DNA of 64,000 nt from Bordetella sp. BOR01 (GTDB taxonomy: Bacteria; Pseudomonadota; Gammaproteobacteria; Burkholderiales; Burkholderiaceae_B), in contig NZ_JAHUWT010000003.1 of NCBI RefSeq assembly GCF_019218885.1, positions 1,178,001-1,242,000 on the forward strand, read 5' to 3'. The notes beneath the pieces are model-generated. The model had not been told where the DNA came from and did not search any database. It saw only the letters and a list, made by a program, of their open reading frames with translations. A program made the position numbers and the translations under genes. Positions 16,702 to 24,945 of this stretch are shown in pieces. Positions within the stretch are counted from its first letter, which is position 1. Each line of letters opens with the position of its first letter.

Positions 16702-17568
16702 ATGAAATTGATGCGTTACGGTGTGAAAGGCCGGGAGAAGCCCGGGATGCTGGACCGCGAGGGACAGTTAAGAGACTTGTCGGCGGTCATCGGCGACCTG
16801 ACGGCCGACTTGCTGGCCAAAGACGCACTTGCCCGCCTGGCGGCCATAGACCCGGCGACCCTGCCGCTGGTGAGCGACCCGGTGCGCATCGCCCCGCCTT
16901 ACACCGGCATGGGCAAGTTCATTTGCGTGGGGCTCAACTATTCTGACCACGCCGCAGAAACGGGCATGGCGATTCCCGCTGAACCGGTGCTGTTCATGAA
17001 GCCCACCAGTTGCGTGATCGGCGCCAATGATGCCGTCGTGCTGCCGCAAGGGTCGGTCAAGAGCGATTGGGAAGTCGAACTGGGCGTGGTCATCGGCACC
17101 AAGGCGCGCTACGTAGATGAAAGCGATGCGCTGGACTGCGTGGCGGGCTACTGCGTGGTCAACGACCTGTCCGAGCGCGAGTATCAAATCGAACGGGGGG
17201 GAACGTGGGACAAGGGCAAGGGTTGCGACACCTTTGGCCCGGTCGGCCCGTGGCTGGTGACGTCGGACGAGGTCGCCGACCCCCAGAATCTGGACATGTG
17301 GCTGGAAGTCAATGGCAAGCGCTTCCAGTCTGGCAGCACCAGGACGATGGTCTTCGGCGTGGCGCACCTGGTCAGCTATATCAGCCGCTTCATGACGCTG
17401 TATCCCGGCGACCTGATCACGACCGGCACGCCGCCGGGCGTGGGCATGGGGCAGAAGCCCGCCCCGATCTATCTCGAAGCGGGCGACCGGATGCGGCTGG
17501 GTATCGCGGGGCTGGGAGAGCAGGCGCAGGCGGTGCACGCCTGGAACCCGCAACTTATTGACGCCTGA
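16702..17568 (+). CDS. Fumarylacetoacetate-hydrolase-family enzyme, diketo-deoxy sugar acid hydrolase-like
   Basis: 288 aa. A short N-terminal domain is followed by the FAH fold from KFICVGLNYSDHAAETG. Metal-binding acidic residues lie in SDWEVELGVVIG and NDLSEREYQ, and LITTGTPPGVGMGQKP closes the active site. The nearest functional types are 2,4-diketo-3-deoxy-L-fuconate or L-rhamnonate hydrolases, which release pyruvate and lactate, and 2-hydroxyhepta-2,4-diene-1,7-dioate isomerase-like proteins. Together with the enolase-superfamily enzyme, SDR and transporters it makes a coherent sugar-acid route. It ends 3 nt from the convergent azlC gene. Confidence 0.85.
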   Translation: MKLMRYGVKGREKPGMLDREGQLRDLSAVIGDLTADLLAKDALARLAAIDPATLPLVSDPVRIAPPYTGMGKFICVGLNYSDHAAETGMAIPAEPVLFMKPTSCVIGANDAVVLPQGSVKSDWEVELGVVIGTKARYVDESDALDCVAGYCVVNDLSEREYQIERGGTWDKGKGCDTFGPVGPWLVTSDEVADPQNLDMWLEVNGKRFQSGSTRTMVFGVAHLVSYISRFMTLYPGDLITTGTPPGVGMGQKPAPIYLEAGDRMRLGIAGLGEQAQAVHAWNPQLIDA

Positions 17569-17571
17569 CCT

Positions 17572-18360
17572 TCATCGGCCCGGCCGCGGGCCCTGGGCCT
17601 TTGATGCCGGCTGCGTGGGTGCCCAGGCCAGCGCCGCCAGGATGCCCGCCAGCGCGCCGGCCGCCACGTACCATGCGCCGGGCAGCAGCTTGCTGGCCAG
17701 GGCGGCCACGACCAGGCTGGCCAGCCATGGCCAGGCGCGCCGCAGGCCGCGCCACATGCCGCGCAGCATGACCAGGAACACGGCGGGAAACGCCATGTCC
17801 AGGCCGTAGGCCTCGGGGTGGCCCAGCAGCGGGCCCAGGATGGCGCCCAGTGTCGTACAGCCGATCCAGGCCACGTAGAACACCAGCGACGAGCCCATGT
17901 AGTAGGCCAGGCTGAAGGCGGGCCCCACGCCCTGTTCGGCACGACGCCGGGCATCGGACATGGACAAGGCCCAAGAGGCATCCGTCATGAGGAACAGCGC
18001 GGGCAATACCTTGCGCTTGGGCAGGTGATGCAGGAAGGGCGTCAGCGCGGCCCCCATGACCAGCATGCGGCTATTGACCAGGAAGGTCACCGCCATGATC
18101 AGCAAGAAGTGCGGCGGCGAGCTCCACAGGCCCAGGGCGGCGAATTCCGAGCCGCCGGCAAAGTTCAGGCCGGTCATGAGCGGCACTTCGAATGGCGTCA
18201 GCCCTTTTTGCGCGGCCTGGGCGCCCAGCACCAATCCGAAAGGGGCGATGCCGAACAGGACGGGCAGGCTGGCCGTGGCGCCGGCACAGCATTGCGTCCA
18301 GGTGGTGGCCTGGCCGGGGATGTCGCGCGTCCCGGCGCGGCGTGTTGTCGATGGGCTCAT
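17572..18360 (-). CDS. azlC: AzlC-family branched-chain amino acid exporter, large subunit
   Basis: 262 aa membrane protein. The family start LPVLFGIAPFGLVLGAQAAQKG and the segments GLNFAGGSEFAALGLW and FLVNSRMLVMGAALTPFL are typical of AzlC/YgaZ. With AzlD it exports branched-chain amino acids or related compounds through the inner membrane. It follows azlD by 25 nt. The start is uncertain because no clear ribosome binding site precedes the ATG at 18360; the first 25 residues are poorly conserved. Confidence 0.85.
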   Translation of the reverse strand: MSPSTTRRAGTRDIPGQATTWTQCCAGATASLPVLFGIAPFGLVLGAQAAQKGLTPFEVPLMTGLNFAGGSEFAALGLWSSPPHFLLIMAVTFLVNSRMLVMGAALTPFLHHLPKRKVLPALFLMTDASWALSMSDARRRAEQGVGPAFSLAYYMGSSLVFYVAWIGCTTLGAILGPLLGHPEAYGLDMAFPAVFLVMLRGMWRGLRRAWPWLASLVVAALASKLLPGAWYVAAGALAGILAALAWAPTQPASKAQGPRPGR

Positions 18361-18385
18361 TCTGCAGGCATGCCCGCGCGGGGCG

Positions 18386-18685
18386 TCATGCGAACAGGTG
18401 GCGCAACAGCGCGGCGCTGCCCACGCCGATGACGACCGTGGCCAGCAGCGGCAAGCGGGTCGCGGCGATGACGGTAAGGGCCAGCGCGATCAGGTCGGAC
18501 GGCCGGTCGGATACGAAGGCCGGCGCGATGACCGAGATCAGCACACAGCCGGGCGCGGCTTCCAGCACCGCCATGGCGCGCGGGCCGAGGCTGCGGTTGC
18601 GCAGCAGGATGTAGCCGCCGATACGGGTCAGGTAGGTAACGGCGGCCATCAGGACGATGGCAAGCAGGTTCGCGGGGTCGATCAT
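18386..18685 (-). CDS. azlD: AzlD-family exporter, small subunit
   Basis: 99 aa from the ATG at 18685, with three to four membrane segments: NLLAIVLMAAVTYLTRIGGYILL, VLEAAPGCVLISVIAPAF and LIALALTVIAATRLPLLATVVIGV. TYLTRIGGY is the AzlD/YgaH signature. The open frame goes up to 18766, but the extra residues are not part of the family. AzlD precedes AzlC here; the opposite order is more usual. Confidence 0.82.
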   Translation of the reverse strand: MIDPANLLAIVLMAAVTYLTRIGGYILLRNRSLGPRAMAVLEAAPGCVLISVIAPAFVSDRPSDLIALALTVIAATRLPLLATVVIGVGSAALLRHLFA

Positions 18686-18814
18686 GGGCAAGGCCGCTGG
18701 AGCGGGATCCGGCACGGTGATTACGGGATATCGGCCTAGCATGATAACGGGTGTGCGGAATCCCATGCCGCTACCTTGCCAGAGTCAGGCGTGCCCTGTC
18801 CCGCTTCCCGGCAG

Positions 18815-19573
18815 CTATGCCTGATGCGACATCGAAAGAAAGCTGCGCAGTTCGGCGGTACGCGGAGATGAAAAGAGTACTTCCGGCGGCCCTTGCTCGT
18901 GCACGCAGCCCTGATGCATGAATATGACCCGGTCGCTGACCTTGCGGGCGAAGCTCATTTCATGCGTGACGATGATCAGCGTCGCGCCGTCGCGGGCCAG
19001 TTGCTCGATGACCTGAAGCACCTCGCCGACCAGTTCCGGATCGAGCGCCGAGGTCATCTCGTCGCACAGCAACACTTCGGGGTCCATGGCAAGGGCCCGC
19101 GCAATCGCCACGCGTTGTTGCTGTCCTCCGGAAAGCTGATGCGGCGCGGCATCGAACTTTCCATCGAGGCCGACGCGCGTCAATAGCCGCTGGGCCAACG
19201 CACGGCAATCGTCGCGGCTGCGCTGGCGCACCAAGTGGGGGGCCAGCATGATATTTTCGCCAGCCGTCATCGATGGGAAAAGATTGAACTGCTGAAATAT
19301 CATGCCCACCTTCTGGCGCAGTTCGCGCAGCGCGGTATCGTCGGCTGTCTCGACGCGCTGGCCTCCCACCACGATCTCGCCCCGGTCGAACGTTTCCAGG
19401 CCGTTGATGCAGCGTAGCAGCGTGCTCTTGCCGGAGCCGCTCTTGCCGATGATGCAGACGACTTCGCTGCGGGCGACTTGAAGGTCTATGCCCTTGAGTA
19501 CTTCGTTCGGGCCGAAGCGCTTGTGCAGCCCGCGTACATCGACCAAAGAGGTAGTGTCGTGATCTGTATTCAT
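18815..19573 (-). CDS. Polar amino acid ABC transporter, ATP-binding subunit (GlnQ type)
   Basis: 252 aa from the ATG at 19573 (AAGGA eight nt before it). Walker A GKSGSGKST, Q-loop region FQQFNLFPSMTAGENI, ABC signature LSGGQQQR, Walker B VLLCDEMTSALD and the His switch VTHEM are all intact. It would power uptake by the two permeases at 19584 and 20231. It is the last gene of the transporter set, 10 nt after the second permease. Confidence 0.92.
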   Translation of the reverse strand: MNTDHDTTSLVDVRGLHKRFGPNEVLKGIDLQVARSEVVCIIGKSGSGKSTLLRCINGLETFDRGEIVVGGQRVETADDTALRELRQKVGMIFQQFNLFPSMTAGENIMLAPHLVRQRSRDDCRALAQRLLTRVGLDGKFDAAPHQLSGGQQQRVAIARALAMDPEVLLCDEMTSALDPELVGEVLQVIEQLARDGATLIIVTHEMSFARKVSDRVIFMHQGCVHEQGPPEVLFSSPRTAELRSFLSMSHQA

Positions 19574-19583
19574 GGATTCATCC

Positions 19584-20234
19584 TTAATACTGAATGCGCG
19601 TGCGCTTTTCAAGCCAGCCGCCCGCCAGCGAGCATGGGAAGCACAGCGCGAAATAGAACAAGGCGACCAGCCCGTAGATCAGGAAGGGCTGGAAGGTGAC
19701 GTTGGCGATCATCTGGCCTGCGCGCGTCAGCTCCACGAAGCCGACCACCGACGCCAGAGAGGTGTTCTTGATGATCTGCACCAGCAGCCCCACCGTTGGC
19801 GGAATCGACAAACGTATGGTCTGCGGGAAGATCACATAGCGCAGCTGTTCGCGGAATGTCAGCGCGAGGCTGGCCGAGGCTTCCCATTGCCCCTTGGGAA
19901 TCGATTCGACGCAGCCGCGCCATGTATCGGTCAGGTAGGCGCTGGCGTAGAGCACCAGGCACAAGGTGGCGGCGACCATGGGCGTCGTTTCCACGCCTAT
20001 CAGCGCCAGGCCGAAGTACGCCAGGAACAGTTGCATCAGCAATGGCGTTCCCTGGAACAGCTGCACGTAGGCGGCCACCGGCCGTGCGAAGACGCGCGGG
20101 CGGGCCAATCGCAGAATCAGCAACAACAGCCCGATCAGTGAGCCGCCGATGAACGCGATGGCCGACAGCAGCAAGGTCCAGGGCACGGCCAGCAGCAGGT
20201 TGCGAACAATATCCCACAGGGTGAATTGCATCAT
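19584..20234 (-). CDS. Polar amino acid ABC transporter permease (HisM/GlnP type)
   Basis: 216 aa from the ATG at 20234. GGAGGTCCGCG gives a good ribosome binding site, and the start forms an ATGA overlap with the preceding permease stop. About five membrane segments; the coupling loop YLTDTWRGCVESIPKGQWEA contains the EAA-type motif of the family. FQGTPLLMQLFLAYFG is typical of polar amino acid permeases. It pairs with the product of 20231-20905. Confidence 0.9.
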   Translation of the reverse strand: MMQFTLWDIVRNLLLAVPWTLLLSAIAFIGGSLIGLLLLILRLARPRVFARPVAAYVQLFQGTPLLMQLFLAYFGLALIGVETTPMVAATLCLVLYASAYLTDTWRGCVESIPKGQWEASASLALTFREQLRYVIFPQTIRLSIPPTVGLLVQIIKNTSLASVVGFVELTRAGQMIANVTFQPFLIYGLVALFYFALCFPCSLAGGWLEKRTRIQY

Positions 20235-20905
20235 CGCGGACCTCCGGTCGGGGCGCAGCCGAACAACCAACGGGGCCCCAGCCATTGCAGGAAATGGCGG
20301 AAGCAGATGGACAGCAACAGGTACAGCGCCGTTACGGCGATATAGGACTCGAAACGCAGGAAGGTCTGGCTGGCGACCAGGTTCGCGGCATACGACAGTT
20401 CTTCGGTCGAGATCAAGCTGCAGATCGCGGTGGCCAGCATGATGATCACCAGCTGGCTGATCATGGCGGGCCAGACACGCGACAGCGCCGGCGGCAATAT
20501 GACGCGCGTGAAGGTATGCCAGCGGTTCAGTCCGAGCGACTGGGCTGCCTCGAGTTGCCCGCGCGGGGTGGCCTGTATGCCGGCGCGAATGATTTCGCAG
20601 GCATAGGCGCCAAGGTTGATCGTCAGCGCCACAATGGCGGCCGGAAAACTCGCCAGCTTCAGGCCCGTTGCGGGCAGCCCGAAATAGATGAAGAATATCT
20701 GCACGATGAATGGCGTGTTGCGGAAGAACTCGACGTACCAGGCCACGGCGATCCGCAGCGGGCCGCAGGCGTAAACCCGGACCCAGGCGGAGCCGATGCC
20801 CAGCAGCGTCCCCAGCGAGCAGGAAAACAGGGTAAGTACGATAGTCAGGCCCAGCCCCGTCAGGAACGATGGCCAGGCGGCGAATACGCCAGTGAAATCA
20901 AGCAT
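20231..20905 (-). CDS. Polar amino acid ABC transporter permease (HisQ/GlnP type)
   Basis: 224 aa from the ATG at 20905, preceded by AAGGGGAACACC; an in-frame ATG at 20920 lacks a site. FFRNTPFIVQIFFIYFGLP and the coupling loop YACEIIRAGIQATPRGQLEAAQSLG identify the polar amino acid permease family. Its stop overlaps the next permease start by 4 nt. It follows the MmgE/PrpD gene by 40 nt. Confidence 0.9.
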   Translation of the reverse strand: MLDFTGVFAAWPSFLTGLGLTIVLTLFSCSLGTLLGIGSAWVRVYACGPLRIAVAWYVEFFRNTPFIVQIFFIYFGLPATGLKLASFPAAIVALTINLGAYACEIIRAGIQATPRGQLEAAQSLGLNRWHTFTRVILPPALSRVWPAMISQLVIIMLATAICSLISTEELSYAANLVASQTFLRFESYIAVTALYLLLSICFRHFLQWLGPRWLFGCAPTGGPR

Positions 20906-20945
20906 GGTGTTCCCCTTCATTCATGAGTGCTTGCAGCCGCGTTGA

Positions 20946-22328
20946 CTAATGGCCGGATGCAAGCGCATCCAGCAGCGCCTGCACCGGCCGGGCGCTGTCC
21001 ATCGCGTGTATTGCCGTCATTGCCGCATGCGCGCGTTCCGCGCCGATCACGGGTCCGGTGCATTCCAGGAACTTGCGATCCATCTGTGCGTCGCTCAGGG
21101 GCTCGCCGGCGTTGCCGACGGCTTTGGCCCGATAGCCGCGCAGCACCCGGCCATCATGCAGATCCAGGCGCACACTCGCGCCTTCGGGGGCGTTGGTGCT
21201 GCGTTCCGGTGCCTGCCACGATGGCCCCGTCACCATGCTGACGCGATGCATCAAGTCACGAAGTGCGGGATCCGCAAGGCGTTGCGGATCCAGGGCGGAA
21301 AGCCCCCAGTCTGGATCGCACAGCGTCATGGCCACGGCAAATTGCATGCTGAAGCGGGCCTCGGCCGGCGAGCGGGGATCGGCGTATCGCAAATTGGACG
21401 CGACGATGGGCGGTACGTCGCATATCACCCGGGCGACGTCGCCGGCTGACAGCCGGTGGCGTTCGGCCAGTTCGCGCACTGCGTCCACGGCCGCATGGGA
21501 CGAGAGGCAAACCGGGATGCGCTTGACGTCCACGCCGGGATTGCTCAAGTACCATTCGGTGCCCAGGCTGGCCAGCGCGTCGTGGTCAAAGACGCCGCCG
21601 TTGAACCGGGCCACGAAACCGTGCGGGTCTTCAAACGGGCGGCCAGGGCCGCTGGCTCCCGCCGCCGCCAGCAGCGTGCAAAGCACGCCGGTTTCGGCCG
21701 CCCGGCCCGCCATCAGCGGTTTGGCGTCAGAGCCAAAACACGACTTGGTGCCCGACGCCATCGCAACTGCGAATGCCAGTGCATGATGCGTGCGCGGCAG
21801 GTCCAGCCCGACGATGTGAGCCGTGGCCATTGCCGCGCCGATCGGTCCCAGCACGCCGGTTGTCCACCAGCCCTGGTCGTACAGGTGGCCCAGAGTGGCC
21901 GCCCCGACTGCGTACTCGCATTCGGCACCGGCCACAAGGGCCGTAATGGTGCGGGATCCTGGCGCACGCACGGCCTGCGCGCAGGCGAGCAGCGCAGGTA
22001 CGATGACCGCCGACCCGTGGACAAAGCCGGCATAGCAGTTATCGTCGAAGTCCAGCGCATGGGCGGCCGTGGCATTGGCGAGCGCGGCAGCGCGCGGGCT
22101 ATGGCCATGGGCCGAGCCGAGCACGGTGGCGGGGCCCCGGTCGTGCTCGCAGCACAACGCCCGAGCCGCGCGTGCCGGGCCCGACAGGCTGCCGGCCATG
22201 GCGACGCCCAAGGTATCCTGAACGCAGGCCACGGCCTTGCGCCGTATGCCGGGCGGCACGTCAATGTCCGATAGCCCGCTCACCCAGCGAGCCAGGCGCA
22301 TGCCGGCGGTGGTGGCGTCAGTGTCCAC
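20946..22328 (-). CDS. MmgE/PrpD-family protein
   Basis: 460 aa. The helical N-terminal domain has the family's HALDFDDNCYAGFVHGSAVIVPALLA and GAECEYAVG; later SDAKPLMAGRAAETGVL and NPGVDVKRIPVCLSSHAAVDA. The family includes 2-methylcitrate dehydratase, cis-aconitate decarboxylase and iminodisuccinate epimerase. No prpB/prpC genes are near, so methylcitrate metabolism is unlikely. The gene sits inside an amino-acid ABC transporter operon beside RidA and a ureohydrolase, which suggests epimerase, lyase or dehydratase chemistry on an imported amino dicarboxylate or similar compound. Confidence 0.82.
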   Translation of the reverse strand: MDTDATTAGMRLARWVSGLSDIDVPPGIRRKAVACVQDTLGVAMAGSLSGPARAARALCCEHDRGPATVLGSAHGHSPRAAALANATAAHALDFDDNCYAGFVHGSAVIVPALLACAQAVRAPGSRTITALVAGAECEYAVGAATLGHLYDQGWWTTGVLGPIGAAMATAHIVGLDLPRTHHALAFAVAMASGTKSCFGSDAKPLMAGRAAETGVLCTLLAAAGASGPGRPFEDPHGFVARFNGGVFDHDALASLGTEWYLSNPGVDVKRIPVCLSSHAAVDAVRELAERHRLSAGDVARVICDVPPIVASNLRYADPRSPAEARFSMQFAVAMTLCDPDWGLSALDPQRLADPALRDLMHRVSMVTGPSWQAPERSTNAPEGASVRLDLHDGRVLRGYRAKAVGNAGEPLSDAQMDRKFLECTGPVIGAERAHAAMTAIHAMDSARPVQALLDALASGH

Positions 22329-22418
22329 GCTGTTCCCCTTCTTTTCGCAGGCGCGCGCGGCGGCCCCTGGCGGCGTTATCGTCGACGCCGCAGGTACACC
22401 GCGGCGCCGCGTGGCGGC

Positions 22419-23204
22419 TTATTCGGGCAAGTCGCCCGCCGGCGCCCCCATCCAGCGCTGTGAAAGCTCATCGATCTTGCCATCCTGCTTCGCCTGCCGG
22501 ATGATTTCGTTTACCTTGGCCATGAGCCGGGGTTGCCCTTTGCGCACACCGATATAGCACGGTGCGTTCGCCAGCACGACCTTCAATTCAAGGTCCAGGT
22601 CCGGGTTGCGTTGCGTCAGGGTGGCAGCCACGGGAGTACCGCTGGCGAACATCTCTGTCTGCCCGGACAGAAAAGCCGAGATCGTGCTGTTGTTGTCTTC
22701 GTAGCGCTTGATGACGGCCTTGGGCGCCAGTTCCTGGAGTTCGTGGTCTTGCATCGAACCGCGCGTCACTGCGATGACCTTGCCCGCCAGGTCGTCGTAT
22801 GTCTTGGCCGGATTGGCTTTGGCGCCGAATATCGCGTCGAAGAAGGGTGCGTAGGCAATGCTGAAGTCGATCACCTTGGCGCGTTCAGGCGTCTTGCCCA
22901 ACGACGAGATGGTCAGGTCGGTCTTGCTGGTCTGCAGGTAGGGAATGCGGTTGGGCGCCGTCACGGGGACCAGTTCGGCCTTGACGCCCAGCTTGTCGGC
23001 GATGAGCCGGGCGATTTCCACATCGAGGCCTTGCGGCTTCATGTCGGGCCCCACGAATCCGAATGGAGGGTAATCGGTCGGGATGGCCACGCGGATGCTG
23101 CCGCGCGCGAGGATGTCGTCGAGCGCATCCGCGGCATGCGCGGGGGCGATCATGGAAAACGCCAATGTGCCAATGGCCCCGAGAATCCATTTCTTGATAT
23201 GCAT
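22419..23204 (-). CDS. ABC transporter periplasmic amino-acid-binding protein
   Basis: 261 aa. A signal peptide ends at APAHAAD. The mature part matches the bacterial solute-binding family 3: GSIRVAIPTDYPPFGFVGPDMKPQGLDVEIARLIA, the YLQTSKTDLTISSLGKTPERAKVIDFS region and FLSGQTEMFASG. It delivers the ligand to the permeases encoded downstream. The ligand is not evident from sequence; binding-pocket arginine and aspartate equivalents suggest an amino acid or guanidino compound, which is inference from family and neighbours. Confidence 0.9.
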   Translation of the reverse strand: MHIKKWILGAIGTLAFSMIAPAHAADALDDILARGSIRVAIPTDYPPFGFVGPDMKPQGLDVEIARLIADKLGVKAELVPVTAPNRIPYLQTSKTDLTISSLGKTPERAKVIDFSIAYAPFFDAIFGAKANPAKTYDDLAGKVIAVTRGSMQDHELQELAPKAVIKRYEDNNSTISAFLSGQTEMFASGTPVAATLTQRNPDLDLELKVVLANAPCYIGVRKGQPRLMAKVNEIIRQAKQDGKIDELSQRWMGAPAGDLPE

Positions 23205-23365
23205 ATCACGTCCTTACGAAAGTGTTGCTGTGTTGGCCCGGCGCCAGCTTTGCCCTATTGGCAGGGCCGCACGGAACGCCGCGATGGTCTCCCCGGGTTC
23301 CCCTTGAGGATGACGCTGGATATAAGCCGGGACTCTATGGCCCCGGTCCGGGCAAGGCGTGGGTG

Positions 23366-23779
23366 TCAGTCGGGAATCACGGCCGTGGCATCGATCTCGA
23401 CCAGGTATTCGGTACGGGCGAACGCGCTGATCACCAGACCCGTGGAAACCGGATAGACGCCCTTGAGCCACTTGCCGACGACACGATAGACGGCCTCGCG
23501 GTAGCGAGGATCGGTGATGTATATCGTGAGCTTGCAGATGTGGTCCAGTTGGCTGCCGGCTTCCTTCAGCAGCATGTCGATGTTCTTCATGGCCTGTTCG
23601 GCCTGCCCGGCCGCGTCGCCGATGCAAACGCATTCGGATGTGTCGAGATCCTGGCCGATCTGGCCGCGCAAGAAAACGGTAGTGCCGCGTGCCACGACGG
23701 CCTGGCAAAGATCATTGTCGAGTTTCTGTTCCGGATAGGTTTCGCTGGTATTGAATTTGCGGATGCGGGTGTGTGCCAT
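23366..23779 (-). CDS. RidA/YjgF-family enamine/imine deaminase-like protein
   Basis: 137 aa. It starts at MAHTRIRKFNTSETYPEQK. The family core is visible (VARGTTVFLRGQIGQDLDT, QAEQAMKNIDMLLKEAGSQLDHICKLTIYITD, LVEIDATAVIPD). The conserved active-site arginine of canonical RidA is not certain here, so this may be one of the RidA subfamilies with another function. It lies 47 nt after the ureohydrolase gene and 161 nt before the binding protein, in the same direction. Confidence 0.85.
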   Translation of the reverse strand: MAHTRIRKFNTSETYPEQKLDNDLCQAVVARGTTVFLRGQIGQDLDTSECVCIGDAAGQAEQAMKNIDMLLKEAGSQLDHICKLTIYITDPRYREAVYRVVGKWLKGVYPVSTGLVISAFARTEYLVEIDATAVIPD

Positions 23780-23826
23780 GGCGTGTGCTGTGTGGGTGTC
23801 GATTCTATGGGAAGGCGGCGTGGCAG

Positions 23827-24834
23827 TCAGGCGCGGTCGAAATAGCCGGCGCGGATAGTGCTGCCAATCAGATTCACGATCAGGCGGCCCGCGGTGACGC
23901 AGGTCAGGCGCGCCGGCGTGTCTTTGGACGGTTGGATCTCCACGATGTCCATGCCGACCACACGGCCTTTGGAGACCAGGCCGTGGATCAGTTTGCGTGC
24001 CTGCACGAAGGTGACGCCGCCGGGCGCCGGGCCATCGATGGCGGGCATCACGGTGGCATCCAGGCCATCGGCATCGATGGAAAGATAGTAGTTGCCCCCG
24101 TCGGGGATACGGTCAAGCACGGCCTGCATGCCGATGTCATGGAGCTCGTAGGCGGTGATGAGCTCGGCGCCGTAGGCGCGGGCAGCTTCGTAATCGGCCG
24201 GCCGGCCGCTGCCCTGGGCGCGCAGGCCGATCTGGATGATCTTGCCGACGTAGGGCAGTTCGGACGCGCGCCGTATGGGGCTTGATAGTCCATCGCGCAC
24301 GCCGTTGACCTCGTCGCGCCAGTCCAGATGCGCGTCGACATGAACCAGGGTAATGGTTTCGCCCAGCGCTTCGTACGCGCGCAGCACGGGATTGGTGATG
24401 CCGTGATCTCCGCCCAGCACGATGGGCAAGCCACCGGCGCGCAGAATGCGGCGTACCGCCTGTTCACAGCGGCGGTAGTGGTCTCCGGGTACGTTCAGGT
24501 CGGGCAGCACATCGCCGCAATCGACGAAGCGGATGTCGGAGCGGCCTTGCAGCAACGGGCCGTCGATGTCGAAATCGTAATGTTCGGGCGCTCTGACGAT
24601 GCGGTCGGTGACATCCCGGATGGCTTGGGGCGCACGCGTCTGGTCGTTGCTGAATGCCTGCGGTGTATAGGGCGAGCCGAATGGCATGCCCAGGATGGCA
24701 ATGTCGGCCTGCAGCGTTTCCAGGTCGGTCACCAACTCGGAATAGAGCAGGGTCTTGTGCCCTGTCTTGGGTGCGGCAGTAAGCGGCTTCGTTGGCGTGG
24801 GTGGCAAGGTGGGCTCCGCGGTGCGTGGTGGCAT
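23827..24834 (-). CDS. Ureohydrolase (agmatinase/arginase family)
   Basis: 335 aa. The two-manganese centre is visible: GGDHG, VDAHLDW and SIDADGLD, with PAPGGVTF closing the loop. Enzymes of this family release urea from guanidino compounds (agmatine, arginine, guanidinobutyrate, guanidinopropionate). The third motif (ATVMPAIDGPAPGG) differs from the usual DPxxAPGTGTPxPGG of agmatinase, so the substrate is unsettled. It heads the operon containing RidA, binding protein, MmgE/PrpD and ABC permeases and is divergent from a LysR gene, which suggests uptake and cleavage of an external guanidino compound. Confidence 0.85.
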   Translation of the reverse strand: MPPRTAEPTLPPTPTKPLTAAPKTGHKTLLYSELVTDLETLQADIAILGMPFGSPYTPQAFSNDQTRAPQAIRDVTDRIVRAPEHYDFDIDGPLLQGRSDIRFVDCGDVLPDLNVPGDHYRRCEQAVRRILRAGGLPIVLGGDHGITNPVLRAYEALGETITLVHVDAHLDWRDEVNGVRDGLSSPIRRASELPYVGKIIQIGLRAQGSGRPADYEAARAYGAELITAYELHDIGMQAVLDRIPDGGNYYLSIDADGLDATVMPAIDGPAPGGVTFVQARKLIHGLVSKGRVVGMDIVEIQPSKDTPARLTCVTAGRLIVNLIGSTIRAGYFDRA

Positions 24835-24881
24835 GGGTAATGCCTGGCCACTTTACGTGTGGGATTCCAGATCAAAAAATG

Positions 24882-24910
24882 ATATTTTTGTTGGGATAGT
24901 CTCGAAATAT
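24882..24910. promoter_or_regulatory. Divergent regulatory site between ureohydrolase and LysR genes
   Basis: ATATTT at 24882-24887 and AAATAT at 24905-24910 form an inverted repeat separated by 17 nt, in the 111-nt divergent gap. AT-rich dyads in such a gap are typical LysR binding sites. The dyad is 35 nt from the LysR start and 48 nt from the ureohydrolase start. Confidence 0.4.
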
Positions 24911-24945
24911 GAAACCTTTCCCTGCGGCCTGCGCCGGCTCCCACC

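Noticed and set aside
20946-22328. 2-methylcitrate dehydratase (PrpD) assignment
   Set aside because: The family fits, but prpB, prpC and acnD are absent nearby and the context is amino-compound transport.
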